64,000 bases of DNA from the NCBI GenBank assembly GCA_002633025.1, contig NMRB01002523.1, forward strand, positions 34,607-98,606, given 5' to 3'. This DNA comes from Notospermus geniculatus. Lineage: Eukaryota; Nemertea; Pilidiophora; Heteronemertea; Lineidae. The position numbers and the translations under genes were made by a program. Under the pieces are notes generated by a model. It worked only from the letters and a program-made list of their open reading frames with translations, did no database searches and was not told the origin of the DNA. Each line of letters starts with the position of its first letter. The stretch's first letter is position 1. This document shows, piece after piece, positions 22,701 through 34,700 of the stretch.

Positions 22701-25700
22701 GAACACGCACGTTGAGTGTGCACCAAAACTTGCCTGCCGCCAAGTGTAGACTGGTCCCTGCCCTCGAAACCCTCCGCTCCACGTATTGCAGAGCGTTACG
22801 AAGGCAAGGGACCAGTCTACCGCGCAGTATTGGACAATGGCGACATCTAAGCGTATTCACTGACACCAAAAATAGATAAAGACCAAAAATGTACCACTCT
22901 CAACGTTGAAAAGCGTAAAATTGGCAGCTGTCTCCCTAAAAACTTGGAAGATCTGAAAGTTACTGCACCAAGTCAAAGAATTAGACACTGGCTACAAGCA
23001 GTATAAAATTCAATCAAATCCATCTACTAGTTTCAGAGATATCAATCTTTAAATAGATGACTATACCTCAGACTGGCATGGACCAGCACGTTGAGTTCAT
23101 TTTTTTAAATATAGGTGGCGCAGGACCCTTTAATTGCTAATTACTCATTAGGGAATGCATGGATTTGCAAACAAAGTTGTGATTAGTATTCCTTGTGCCC
23201 CTGCCTATATTTTGGTGCCAAAAGATTTTAGATTTTTGCAACTTTTTTGAGCATGCGCCATCTATTATTTAAAAAAATAACTAAAACCCTTGGGCTGGGC
23301 TGTTTCAGAGTGGTATATTTTTGGTCTTTATCTATTTTTGNNNNNNNNNNNNNNNNNNNNNNNNNNNNNNNNNNNNNNNNNNNNNNNNNNNNNNNNNNNN
23401 NNNNNNNNNNNNNNNNNNNNNNNNNNNNNNNNNNNNNNNNNNNNNNNNNNNNNNNNNNNNNNNNNNNNNNNNNNNNNNNNNNNNNNNNNNNNGTTCGCTC
23501 AGACAACCTCGGACCACTCGCTCACTAACCCCTGGAATCAGCTTCGGTTGCTAATCCAGGAATCTTGGACTAAGTATAGGTGGCAGCACGAGTCAAAATA
23601 ATCAATTTGAAATACTAACCAGTGCTTTTTAAAATTCTTTTTACAAAAAATCATCAAACCTGGATATAGATAACCTTCTGGTTTGATCCAAAATATTTTG
23701 AAAATTTCTTTGGGTATATTCTTGGATATATTTGACGGTTTCCCGTCAACCAATCACGTGCGTTAAATCCAAAGCTGATGCCAGGGGTTAGTGACGCGAC
23801 CGCCATATTGTCAGAAAGCGAACGACCCCTGGGAACGAGGTTGGACCCATTCATGGTTGACTGAGCACCAATCAGGAGAATTTTCTGTTGTATTGGTCCG
23901 CTAGAACTTTGCTGCCGTCTTTTGGCGATAAGCGTACACTCAATAATTCACTGAGTGGTATCGGCCTTCGCTCGAAGCTCTCACTAGTATTAAGCTCGAT
24001 GGCACTGGGGACGAGTGTACGATAAGCGCGTCTGACTGCTCCTATTCTATGTGACTGGTGGACTGCCCCTTTAAACAGCTGCGGTTGCAAAGCCGATCTG
24101 ATGTTGTGGTTTGAAGTCCATCACCAATAACATGATGTCTGACAAGCAGAAGGGAAGGCAAACAATATCATGGCCGGCCGAGTCGAGTGAAATATCACTT
24201 CAACTCACCGGAAGACGTTCAGCAAAGATTTATTTCCCGCGATACGGTGCACTTGGCGGGAATTTCACGTTTTATTAGCCAACTTTTTTTACAAGATCGA
24301 CAAATGTGTGGTGGTCGAGCAGGGGCGCGCGTTAGGTGCGAAAACACTGAAATTCAACGATGTTAATTACGTAGCAAAAACCTAGATTCGTTATTTCGAT
24401 AAGTTTGGCCATAAAAACAAAGAAATTCCGTGAAGCTAATAATGATGTGTATAGATCCGGAAACGAGCAGGTATAGCCAATGTACGGGTGGGTTTTTCTA
24501 ACGGAGAAACATTCTGAATTATGTTCCGAACGCCTCCTTCTGAGATACTTAAGTTGTTAGCAGTCGTGTTTTTCTGACTGAAGCACTAATGAAGTGTGTT
24601 CTGGTTGAGTTAAAGGGTCATTGAGACTCACTTCGCTCAGTGCCACGTGCTGGTTTCACCTCTGTTGCCAGATGGCGACACCGTCTACAACATTCGCTGA
24701 GTATCTTGCCAATAAGGTCCCAAAGTCTATGATAGGACGGCCACCGAACAGTTCACGCAGAGCACAGAGATCATGAAAGACAAGGACTCAGTTACAAATG
24801 TCCATCTGTCCGTCACACTAGGTGAAAACAACAGTAGATTCAAGGGCTCAGTTACAAAATGTCCAGTTGTCCGTCACCGCAGGTGAAAACAAAGGTAGAC
24901 AATGACTCAATTACAAATGTCCGGTTGTCCGTCACCCTAGGCGAAGACAACAGAAGACAAGGGCTCAGTTACAAATGTCCGGTTGTCCATCACTCCAGGT
25001 GAAGACAACAAAAGACAAGGGCTCAGTTACAAATGTCCGGTTGTCCATAGGTGAAGACAACAGTAGACACGGGGCTCAATTACAAACGTCCGGTTGTCCA
25101 TCACCCTAGGTGAAGACAACAGAAGACAAGGGCTCAATTACAAATGTCCGGTTGTCTGTCACCATAGGTGAAGAAAACAGAAGACAAGGGCTCAATTACA
25201 TATGTCCGGTTGTCCGTCACTCTTGGTGAAGACAACTGTAGTCAAGGGCTCAGTTACAAATATCCAGTTGTCCGTCACCCTAGGTGAAGAAACAGAAGAC
25301 AAGGGCTCAGTTACAAATGTCTGGTTGTCCGTCACCCTAGGTGAAGAAATGTCCGGTTGTCCATCACCCTAGGTGAAGACAACGGAAGACAAGGGCTCAG
25401 TTACAAATGTCCAGTTGTCCGTCACCATGAGTGGAGGTACCTCTGTGTCACCTAAATGGATAACGTCTCAATAAATAACATGGACAGATGGAATGAATAA
25501 CTTTAGAGGCTGGGGTAATCATGGGAAAATGTTTTTATTTCTTTCAGACAATTGGACCACAATCAAATAACGTGTATAACAGAGGCAGCAATCAAAGGGT
25601 TAAAAGACATGGAAATATTGTAAGTAAATGTCATGAAAAAATAAAGAAATTCAACATAATCCGCTTAAAAATCTAGGATTAATTACTATCAAATACTTCG

Positions 25701-28700
25701 ATACTTCATATGAACTCAGTCAATTTCATGTCGTACTAGAATATTTGTCAGGATGTTAAAAGGACGCCCTGACAGTCATGTACATTTCAGAATAATTCAA
25801 AGTGTCATATCTTGCCACCAGAGGTCATTACGCTTGCGAATTCAGCTATTTCTATCCGTCCGGTGTAAAAGTAGACCGAGGGACTCAGTCAGAGCAAATA
25901 GATACTACATGTACTTTGTTGTTAACTCATCCACCCCCAGAATCCAGCAGACATCTTCTGTCAAAGTTTTCTCACATCCTATGGTACTGATTGAAAAATA
26001 TTTGAAGAAAGTTTGTTCCTATAAACCATCTGAAGAATGTTTCTTCAAAATCTTTCCAATTCATTCTCAAGAATTTTAGAAAATTTCAGCAGAAGATACT
26101 GTCTGCTCCATCCTCCCACAGCAGGGGTTTTTACCTCGCTCCTCTTCATCCGCTCATGTGGAGTGTATGAAGAGGAACGAGACCAAAGCCCTGCTGTGGG
26201 AGGATGGTGTGCTCAAACCTGGGAGCAGATGAGTTTTGTTTTGTTTTCAGTAGGTTTGTGTTAACAAATTCGTGATGATTTTTTCTTTCTTTTGATTTCA
26301 GAACAATTAACAGCAATAAGATTACAACATTACCAAGAGATATATTTTCTGAAATGCATAAACTTAGAGTGACGTAAGTCCACGTGTGGTTATGTCTGTT
26401 AGTGGTTAGTCTGAAGTGCTGCCACCTAGTGATAGAGTGGTGGTACCTTTTACAACTGGTCACAGTCAGTGTCTCTAGATTCTGATGATATCTGATCGGA
26501 TTTCATTCCCGGCTCTTCACATCCATCGCATGGGACAGTAAGCTGTGATGTCTTGTACCTTGTGCCTTTGCAAGGGCAAGTAAAAGACCCCATCCAAGTG
26601 AGGAACATGAGTAGCTTGAGATGGCCTTCCAAGGAGGGCCAATAATGCTGTGGCTTTGGCCCTGATGGAAAAATCCACAGGGACTTGAGGCATGCATGGC
26701 AGGGGTGGTGGGTGTTTCCGAGGTCCAAAGGCACCCCACGGACAGTGCCCTGACTCCCGGGGTAACACACCCCAGAAATAGGGTATATATATGTATACAT
26801 ATTTCTGGGGTGTGTTACCCGGGGGTCAGGGCACTGTCCGTGGGGGTGCTTTTGGACCTCGGAGACACCCACCACCCCTGCCATGCATGCCTCAAGTCCC
26901 TGTGGAAAAATCAAGTACAAAATATTTGAGCCCTGTAGCTAGTCAGCACGATACGGACGGAGATGTAAATTTGGTTTTCATTTTCCAGGAGAATACGAGA
27001 GAATCAGCTGGTGTGTGACTGTCATCTTTCATGGTTAGCAAAATGGCTTCGGCAGCATCCGACATTGGCCCTCTTCACGACGTGCTCAGCTCCTCATCAT
27101 CATAAAGGGGTCGAAATCGCCGAGTTACAGGAGTCGGACTTCACTTGTAATGGTAGGGAAAATAGCTGGATGAAGAGACAGTACTGTCTGCTGTAGCCAT
27201 ATCCTTCCTATTAGCTGAGTTTGCTGCTAAAACATTGAATACTGAAGTTGATTTGATGAATATTGAAGTTGAAATTGAATATTTGAATATTGAAGGTGAA
27301 TCTGTGACAGGGCTCCCGCGGATCCTTAAAAAGCATTAAAAGTCAGGAATTTTTGTTTTTCAGAATTAAGGCCTTAAAAAGCCTTAAATATAGAATTTTT
27401 TCACTAGGTGGCCTTAAAAAGGCATTAAATTTGATGAAGCCTCAGTTATGAATAAAAACGTAATTAGGAAGGGGAAACGGTTTAATGAAAATTCAAATCA
27501 GTTGAAAACTGCCCGGTCGTCGAAGTTGGGATCCCAACCTCAGCGCTTACCTTTATGTGTTCTTTACAACATTCTCCGGAGTTAATATTTACCGCAAGTT
27601 GCACAACCTACCTAAAAACTCCTGACAACTTGGCCTTAAATTTTTCCTGGATTGGCCTTAAAAAGGCCTTAATTTTGCTCACCAAAAAGCTGCAGGAACC
27701 ATGTGTGAATATTGACGTTGATTTGATGACTTTAATTGAAGTTGAATTGGTGAATATTGAAGCTCAGTCAGTGATTTTGATGATGAATTGAGGAATATTG
27801 AATAAATCAGTGAATATTGAAGTTGAATCTGTGAATACTGAAGGTGAATCAATGAATATGGAAAATGAATCTGTGTATATTGAAGGTGAATCGGTGAATA
27901 TTGAATGTAAATCAATGAGTATTGAATGTGAATATTGAAGATGAATTAATGAATATTCAAGGCAGAATGGTGAATATTAATGATGAATTTGTGAATATTG
28001 AAGGTGAATCAATGAATATTGAAGATGAATAGAATGTCAATGTCTGAATTGCAGCTGAATTGAAATAACACGTAATCTCATTCAAGTGTACTTTGAAGGC
28101 GTGATTTGACTAATTTTGAATGTCTCTCTCTTTCTTGACAGGAGTGGAAAGCCCACACCCCCAGCAATGTGTCTCAGAGACGGTTTGTCCGACGGAGTGT
28201 ATCTGCACCGAGGGCATCGTGGACTGCAGAGACAAGGGCTTGACAGAGATACCAGAGAGCATTCCTGAGATCGCCACAGAACTGTAAGCATTGATTCAAT
28301 GTCTGTGACAATGATGAACTGTCAAGTGAAGTAATATAGAGGCTTTGCTGGAGGACATATGCCAGGTGCAGATCCAAGGGGGCGCACCCACCGCACGCCC
28401 CCCCCCCCCTTTCGGCCAACAAATCTGTAAAATCGACTGTGAAATTCTGAAATTTTGAGCAAATCATTGAAATTCACCACAGATTTCAATGTTTCTAGCA
28501 CAGTGCGCCCCCTTTTTCCCGAAATCCTGGATCCGTCCCTGCATGCTGCAGAGGTGCAGCGAAAAGAGCCGTGCAAGCCCCGGTGACATTACGTCAAACA
28601 ATGGTGTGGCGCACTTCACGCAAGTCATGTCACGGTCGACTCACACCTCTGCACCCTGTGTCCGCCAGAGTGGCCACCAGGATGACGTCATTGCAAAGCC

Positions 28701-31700
28701 TCTACTCATGCACTCAATCATTCAGTGGTACTGGTATTGACCTCAAACCTAAGTTCTCCCCCTCGCTTACGGTTACCGGTAGTTGTGTTTGAGGCGCTGG
28801 TCCAAGCATAACTTAGGCCTACTCACTGTTTACTCTCTATGTTGAATGTGATATTTTCCAACCTTCCAGGCGACTTGAACAGAATCAGATCACGTTGATC
28901 CCATCAAAAGTCTTCCTGCCATACAAGCGACTGAGAAGGATGTAAGTACATGTAGATTTTAAAAATTGTGAACAACTAGTAACATTTCTCGATATTCAAA
29001 TTTTCACCCATTTTCGTCACTCTCCCTCGCATGAGGGTTTTCTAGCACAAGATGGCTCTCTATGGGCAACCTAGGAAACTAAATTGATGGTAGAAATAAA
29101 CTGTGAGGCAGTTTTGCAAAACCCGTCGGATGTCACATTTGAGGAAAGTGTTAATGGCCTTGGTGAACCCACACATTTCAATAGCTGAAATTTATTACTT
29201 AACAGGTAAACAGTAGCAGATCAATGTACAGGCAATCTGACAGCCCTTGTTGATCATTCAGCGACATCTGACAGGTTTTCCTAGACCGCTACACAATTGA
29301 TAGTAGTTTGTGTCACTCATCAAGGTGTATGCCATAAGGCTGGGTTTACATCGGATGACACGCGACACGAACACGAAGGCGAACAATGGCTTCACAAAGG
29401 ATTCATCCCCATGAAACCTTTGTTCGCCTGCGTGTTCGTGTCGCGTGTCATCCGATGTACTCAGCCTAAGGAAAACAACAAATGGTGAATTGCCCATTGA
29501 GAGCCAACGTACAGGAGAAAACTCACGTGGTGCAGCACCTTAATTTGCCGTTTACTTTGTTAGAAAATGGCAGCCACAGTTCAGGTTATTGTAAAGATTG
29601 CCGAGATATTGAATGGAAATACCAAAGGTATCTCCTACTAGTTAAATCAATAGTAAAGGCACCTAAAAAGCAGTAAAGTGAACTTTGGCTGCTGAAACAT
29701 CAAATGAACTGAAAAGCTTTTCTTTTTCAGTGACTTGAGCAACAACCAGATCTCCTACTTGGCCCCAGATGCTTTTGCCGGGCTACGTTCCTTGAACTCA
29801 TTGTAAGTATTATTTCGTTCGCATCACTGGCAGGGACGGATCCAGGATTTCGGGAAAGAGGGGGCGCACTGTGCTAGAAACATTGAAATCTGCGGTGAAT
29901 TTCAGTGATTTGCTCTAAATTTCAGAATTTCACGGTCGATTTTAAAGATTTTTTGGCTGAAAGGGGGGCGTGCGGCAGGTGCGCCCCCCCTTGGATCCGC
30001 GCCTGGCTGGCATTTTCTGCCTGGATGGGCACCTCGTGGTTGCAAAATTTAGTGCACGAATGTGAAATACAGTTTGGATGAATTTGACAAAGATTTCTTC
30101 TGCCCGCCGCACAGGGAAGTCATTGCCCCTCCCTCCAGCCAGTGGAAGCTAGGTACAGCTCCGGCAATAACTGTGTTAAACCCAATAGAGCCCATGCCGC
30201 ACTAAACCGCCCTGCCGTGAGCCGCCTAGAAGACCACGCCCACTTTTTGACAAAAATCCCCATCACCTCTAATGTAGAAAATCACCAATTACTGCCGGCA
30301 GCACCACAAGCCGCCATGTCTCCAGATGCCGATACCGCCATAAACCGCCTTGACTCATTATACTGTCCTCTATTCAGCTTAATGTAGTGGCTTTTCATGG
30401 CGGTTCAGGGCGGTGAAAGGTACAGATGGAAAGTGCAACAAAAATAGGCGGCTCTATAGACCGTTCTCAAATTGACGTAAACAAGAAAGATCTGCGCACT
30501 TCCGCCGAAATTTCAACCATAACCTCGGTCTGAAGCTGAATGACGTGACGCAGACAGCCCCGTGACAGTGACGTCGACGACGTTGCGTCAGACTCGACCA
30601 TTGCTGAATAATGGATTGCGTCACGTCACCCGGTTTCAGATCGAGGTTATGGTTGAAATTTCGGAGGAAGTGCGCAGATCTGTGAATTTGAGAATGGTCT
30701 ATTGGGTTAATGATGATTAGATATTGTGTTTCAGAGTTCTCTATGGCAACAAGATTGGCGACCTTCCACCCTCCATCTTCTCTGGGCTCACAGCTCTTCA
30801 ACTCTTGTAAGTATCGTCCTTCTCTGGGCTCACAGCTCTTCAACTCTTGTAAGTATCGCCCTTCTCTGGGCTCACAGCTCTTCAACTCTTGTAAGTATCG
30901 CCCTTCTCTGGGCTCACAGCTCTTCAACTCTTGTAAGTATCGCCCTTCTCCGGGCTCACAGCTCTTCAACTCTTGTAAGTATCGTCCTTCTCTGGGCTCA
31001 CAGCTCTTCAACTCTTGTAAGTATCGCCCTTCTCTGGGCTCACAGCTCTTCAACTCTTGTAAGTATCGCCCTTCTCTGGGCTCACAGCTCTTCAGCTCTT
31101 GTAAGTATCGCCCTTCTCAGTCTCATTACCCGGTACCCATGCCGACTACTGACTGGCTGCAAGCCAGTATTATTCTCTAGTCAGCAGTAGTCAGTGGCCG
31201 ACGTAATGGGGAACTGGCGTGCCCAAAGGAGGCGCTGGGGAACAACTCAGTTTGAACACAAAAGCCCCAACAAAAGCACATGCGTTGCGACGTTGAAAAC
31301 GTCATTGATGTCACGCATCGTTCGTGACCCCCGTGCAATGCGTCATTCAGAATCAATGACGTTGCTCTTCGGTCTGTTGTTTACACTAAAATAGTCACTT
31401 TTATCGATGAAATTCAACATGTTCCCACGTGAATTTTCATTTGAAAACATTCAGATACATTGAGTCAATCCTATACTTGATGATGAACGTGTAAAATTCG
31501 AAATTCAATGGACTACTTCAGGTATATTAGGGCTAGAAGTAGGGTGTAGTTTCAGAATTAAATGGCAAATAACATTTTCTTGACTTTCGACGTCATAGTT
31601 TTAACTGAGTTGTTCGTCAGCGCCACGTCACGGAGTAGTTCCTCCGGTTCCTCATTGCTGGTTACGTGGTCTCTGGTCACCGCACACGACGAGGTTAAAG

Positions 31701-34700
31701 AGGTGCAATTATCTGGGAGTGAACCATCCTGAAATGTTCCTGGACCATCAGGTACAGTAGAACTCGCATACAACGTACTGATTGGCACCAGCAATTTCCG
31801 TCCGTTATATGCGAAGTCCGTTATATGCATATGGCCTCTGCATTGTTAGACGGGACCGGGACTTCAAGAGTCACTACGTTATAGGCGAGTGTCCGGTTTA
31901 TGTAAGGCCGTTATATGTGAGTTCTACTGTATCTGGTTATGTGTGTATGTGTGATGCTTCCGTGACGTCGAACCCCTCATGTAATTGGCTACACCAGATG
32001 ATGACACTCAACTGTGAGTGTAGTTGGGAGGTTTAGCGATGTCACAACCCTTGTTTATCAAGATGATTGTCCCTTGTTGTGACTGTTGGTAGCTCAAGTT
32101 TTCCTTCAACATTTTGTGCCTTCTAAGTAACTAAAGTTGGCCTCATCTCTTCCAGGTTACTGAATGCCAACAAGATCTCCTGTGTCCGTGTTGACGCCTT
32201 CGCAGATTTGCATAATCTGAACCTTTTGTGAGTATGACAACATACCAAGCAAAGCCTGTTTATACATCACTTTTATCCATTAGGCCCCACACATAAACGC
32301 TTCAACCATGATGCGATCTACACTTGCCGCACTTTGTCGTGGATGGCAGCACTTTGTCGTGGACAGCAGCACTTTGTCATGGACGGCAGAAATGACGTCA
32401 TAATGAGCCACTGCACAAGGTCTATTTATCGTATCCATGACGTAGGCCCAGGCCTACGTCGTTCTGTGACGTTGCACGTTTTGCCCACCAGCTTTCTTCA
32501 GCAAAGCAATGAGTTTTGCCCACCACCTTTGCGTCATTACGGCGATGTCAGCAATGGCGGACACTGTCGGAGTTACATCATGGAGATGTATGATGAATAG
32601 GCTGGGTACTACACAACACTCACAGTTTTTACTGCTACTTGGACGACGGTTCCTAGGCCCTAAGTTTTGATGACTAACGTTTTATCTTTCTTGCTTTTTT
32701 CCAGGTCTTTGTATGACAACAACATCGTCTCCATTGCCAACGGGACATTTGGTCCACTCAAGAACATTCAGACTCTGTGAGTACCACCTACATTCACCTG
32801 TTAACTCATCTGCCCCAGAGTCCAGCAGACAACATCTTCTCTCAAAGTTTTCTCACATCCTATGGTATCAATTGGAAAATATTTGAAGAAAGGTTGTTCC
32901 TATCAACCATCTGAAGAATCTTTCTTCAAATTTTTTCCAATTCATTTCCGAGGATTTTAGAAAACTTCAACAGACGATAAAGGATACCGTCTGCTCAAAC
33001 CTGGGGCAGATGAGTTAATTCCTTTGCTTTTGTCACTTCATCTATGACAAGACAATTTTGTGACCAAAATAACACTTGTTGACGTCATTTCGAAATTAAC
33101 CAATTAATTCCTCTTAAAATTGAGGCCAGTACGTTGACTTTATCTTCATCTTTTTTCAGCCATCTTGCCAGGAACCCGTTCATCTGCGACTGTAACCTCC
33201 GCTGGCTCTCTGAATACCTCCACAGTCATCCCATAGAGACCAGCGGCGCACGCTGTGAAGAACCCAAACGTATGCAGCGAAAGAAGATCGGCCATATCCG
33301 CCACGGAAAATTCAAATGTAAAGGTTAATATTAGCTCCGCTTATGTGCTTCTTGTCCGACACGCTGCTCCAGCTTCAAGGTTTGCTCAAAAGCTCATTGT
33401 TAACAACAGGCAAAACTTTTACGGTTTATGGCCAGATCTGAGATTCTGTTACAGATCTGTGATTTTAGTTGGGGACCATGTTTACAAATTGGGAAAAATG
33501 TGTGCCCAGTTTGAAGGCCGACTGCTTCGCACTTATCTATCCGTTTGAAATATTTCATCTACCATTGAGAAGTCAAGAATCTCTAGTTTTTAAATGTATA
33601 AGCAGTTTGAAAATAGACTTAGGGACCTGGGCTGGGTTGCACAAAACTCATGTTAGTGCTAACTTGGTGTTAGCGCTATCATGAGTTTTGTGCAACCGGG
33701 CCCTGGCCGCAATAACCATGGAATTCAATCATTTGAGCCTCAAAAGTTTGCATGATGTCGTCCTTCACACAGTGGTCCCCGACCAACGTCATGGATCTGT
33801 AGTATTATGACATTATCAGCTTTATAGAGCTTGTGCAGATGACATCATCACGGAAAAATCCGCCATCTTGACGGTCAATTTGACGTCAAACGATGTCGGT
33901 GACCCACGTGGTGCATTTTGTCGTCAGCGCAAGTGGAGTGTGTGCGTCTTCAACCATGACGCGGTCTACACATGGCGCACTTTGTCGTCGACGTCAGCAT
34001 GGTGGACTGCAGGTCAAAAGTGACGTCATAATGAGCCACTGCACAAGCTCTATAGAACTTGTGCAGTGGATCATTGTGACGTCACTTTTGACCGGCGGTC
34101 CACCATGCTGACGTCGACGACAGATAGCGTGCCAGGTGTAGATTACGTCATGGTTAAGTCACGCACACTCCATCCAGTTGTGCCGATGACAAAGTGCACC
34201 TCACGAGTCAACGATGTCGTTTGACGTCAATTTGATGTCAAGATGGTGGATTTTTCTGTGATGACGTCATCTGCACAAGCTCTTTAGCCTCCTCAAATGT
34301 AGTTTCATTCCTACTCCGGTACCCAATGTTTACCTTCAATTCCCCCGATACACCAAAAGTTGTCTGTTGTTAAAATGAGTTCTTGTGATTTGCTTTGCGA
34401 TGGGAAATTCTCACTGCTTTCTGTAACAGAAACGTGCTTGCTTTTGTCAGCAGTTGGTGTTGTTGGTGGTTTTCATTTTCAGTGGCACGTTTTGCTTCTT
34501 TTAGGGGAAATTAGCTGCACATAGCAGGCGCGGATCCAAGGGAGCGCACCCGGCACGCGCCCCCTCTTTCGGCTAAAACATCTGTAAAATTGACCGTGAA
34601 ATTCTGAAATTTGGAGCAAATCATTGAAATTCACCGCAGATTTCAATGTTTCTAGCACAGTGCGCCCCCCTCTTTTCTGAAATCGTGGCTCCGCCCCTGC

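Larger units (their letters stand above)
20702..24334. repeat. Segmental tandem duplication, copy 2 (exon not visible)
   Basis: Second copy of 17270-20577. Homology is interrupted between about 22866 and 23845, where copy 1 has the LRR exon; copy 2 instead has a foldback element, an N gap and another repeat. Homology resumes at CCCATTCATGGTTGACTGAG (20068 / 23848). Confidence 0.85.

Noticed and set aside
30710-31190. 154-156-codon plus-strand frames
   Set aside because: They traverse the 42-bp exon/donor repeat in non-slit frames; the real exon there is only 30735-30806.
31782-32036. 84-codon frame near a MITE
   Set aside because: Mostly inside the TACAGTAGAACTC MITE; no protein features.
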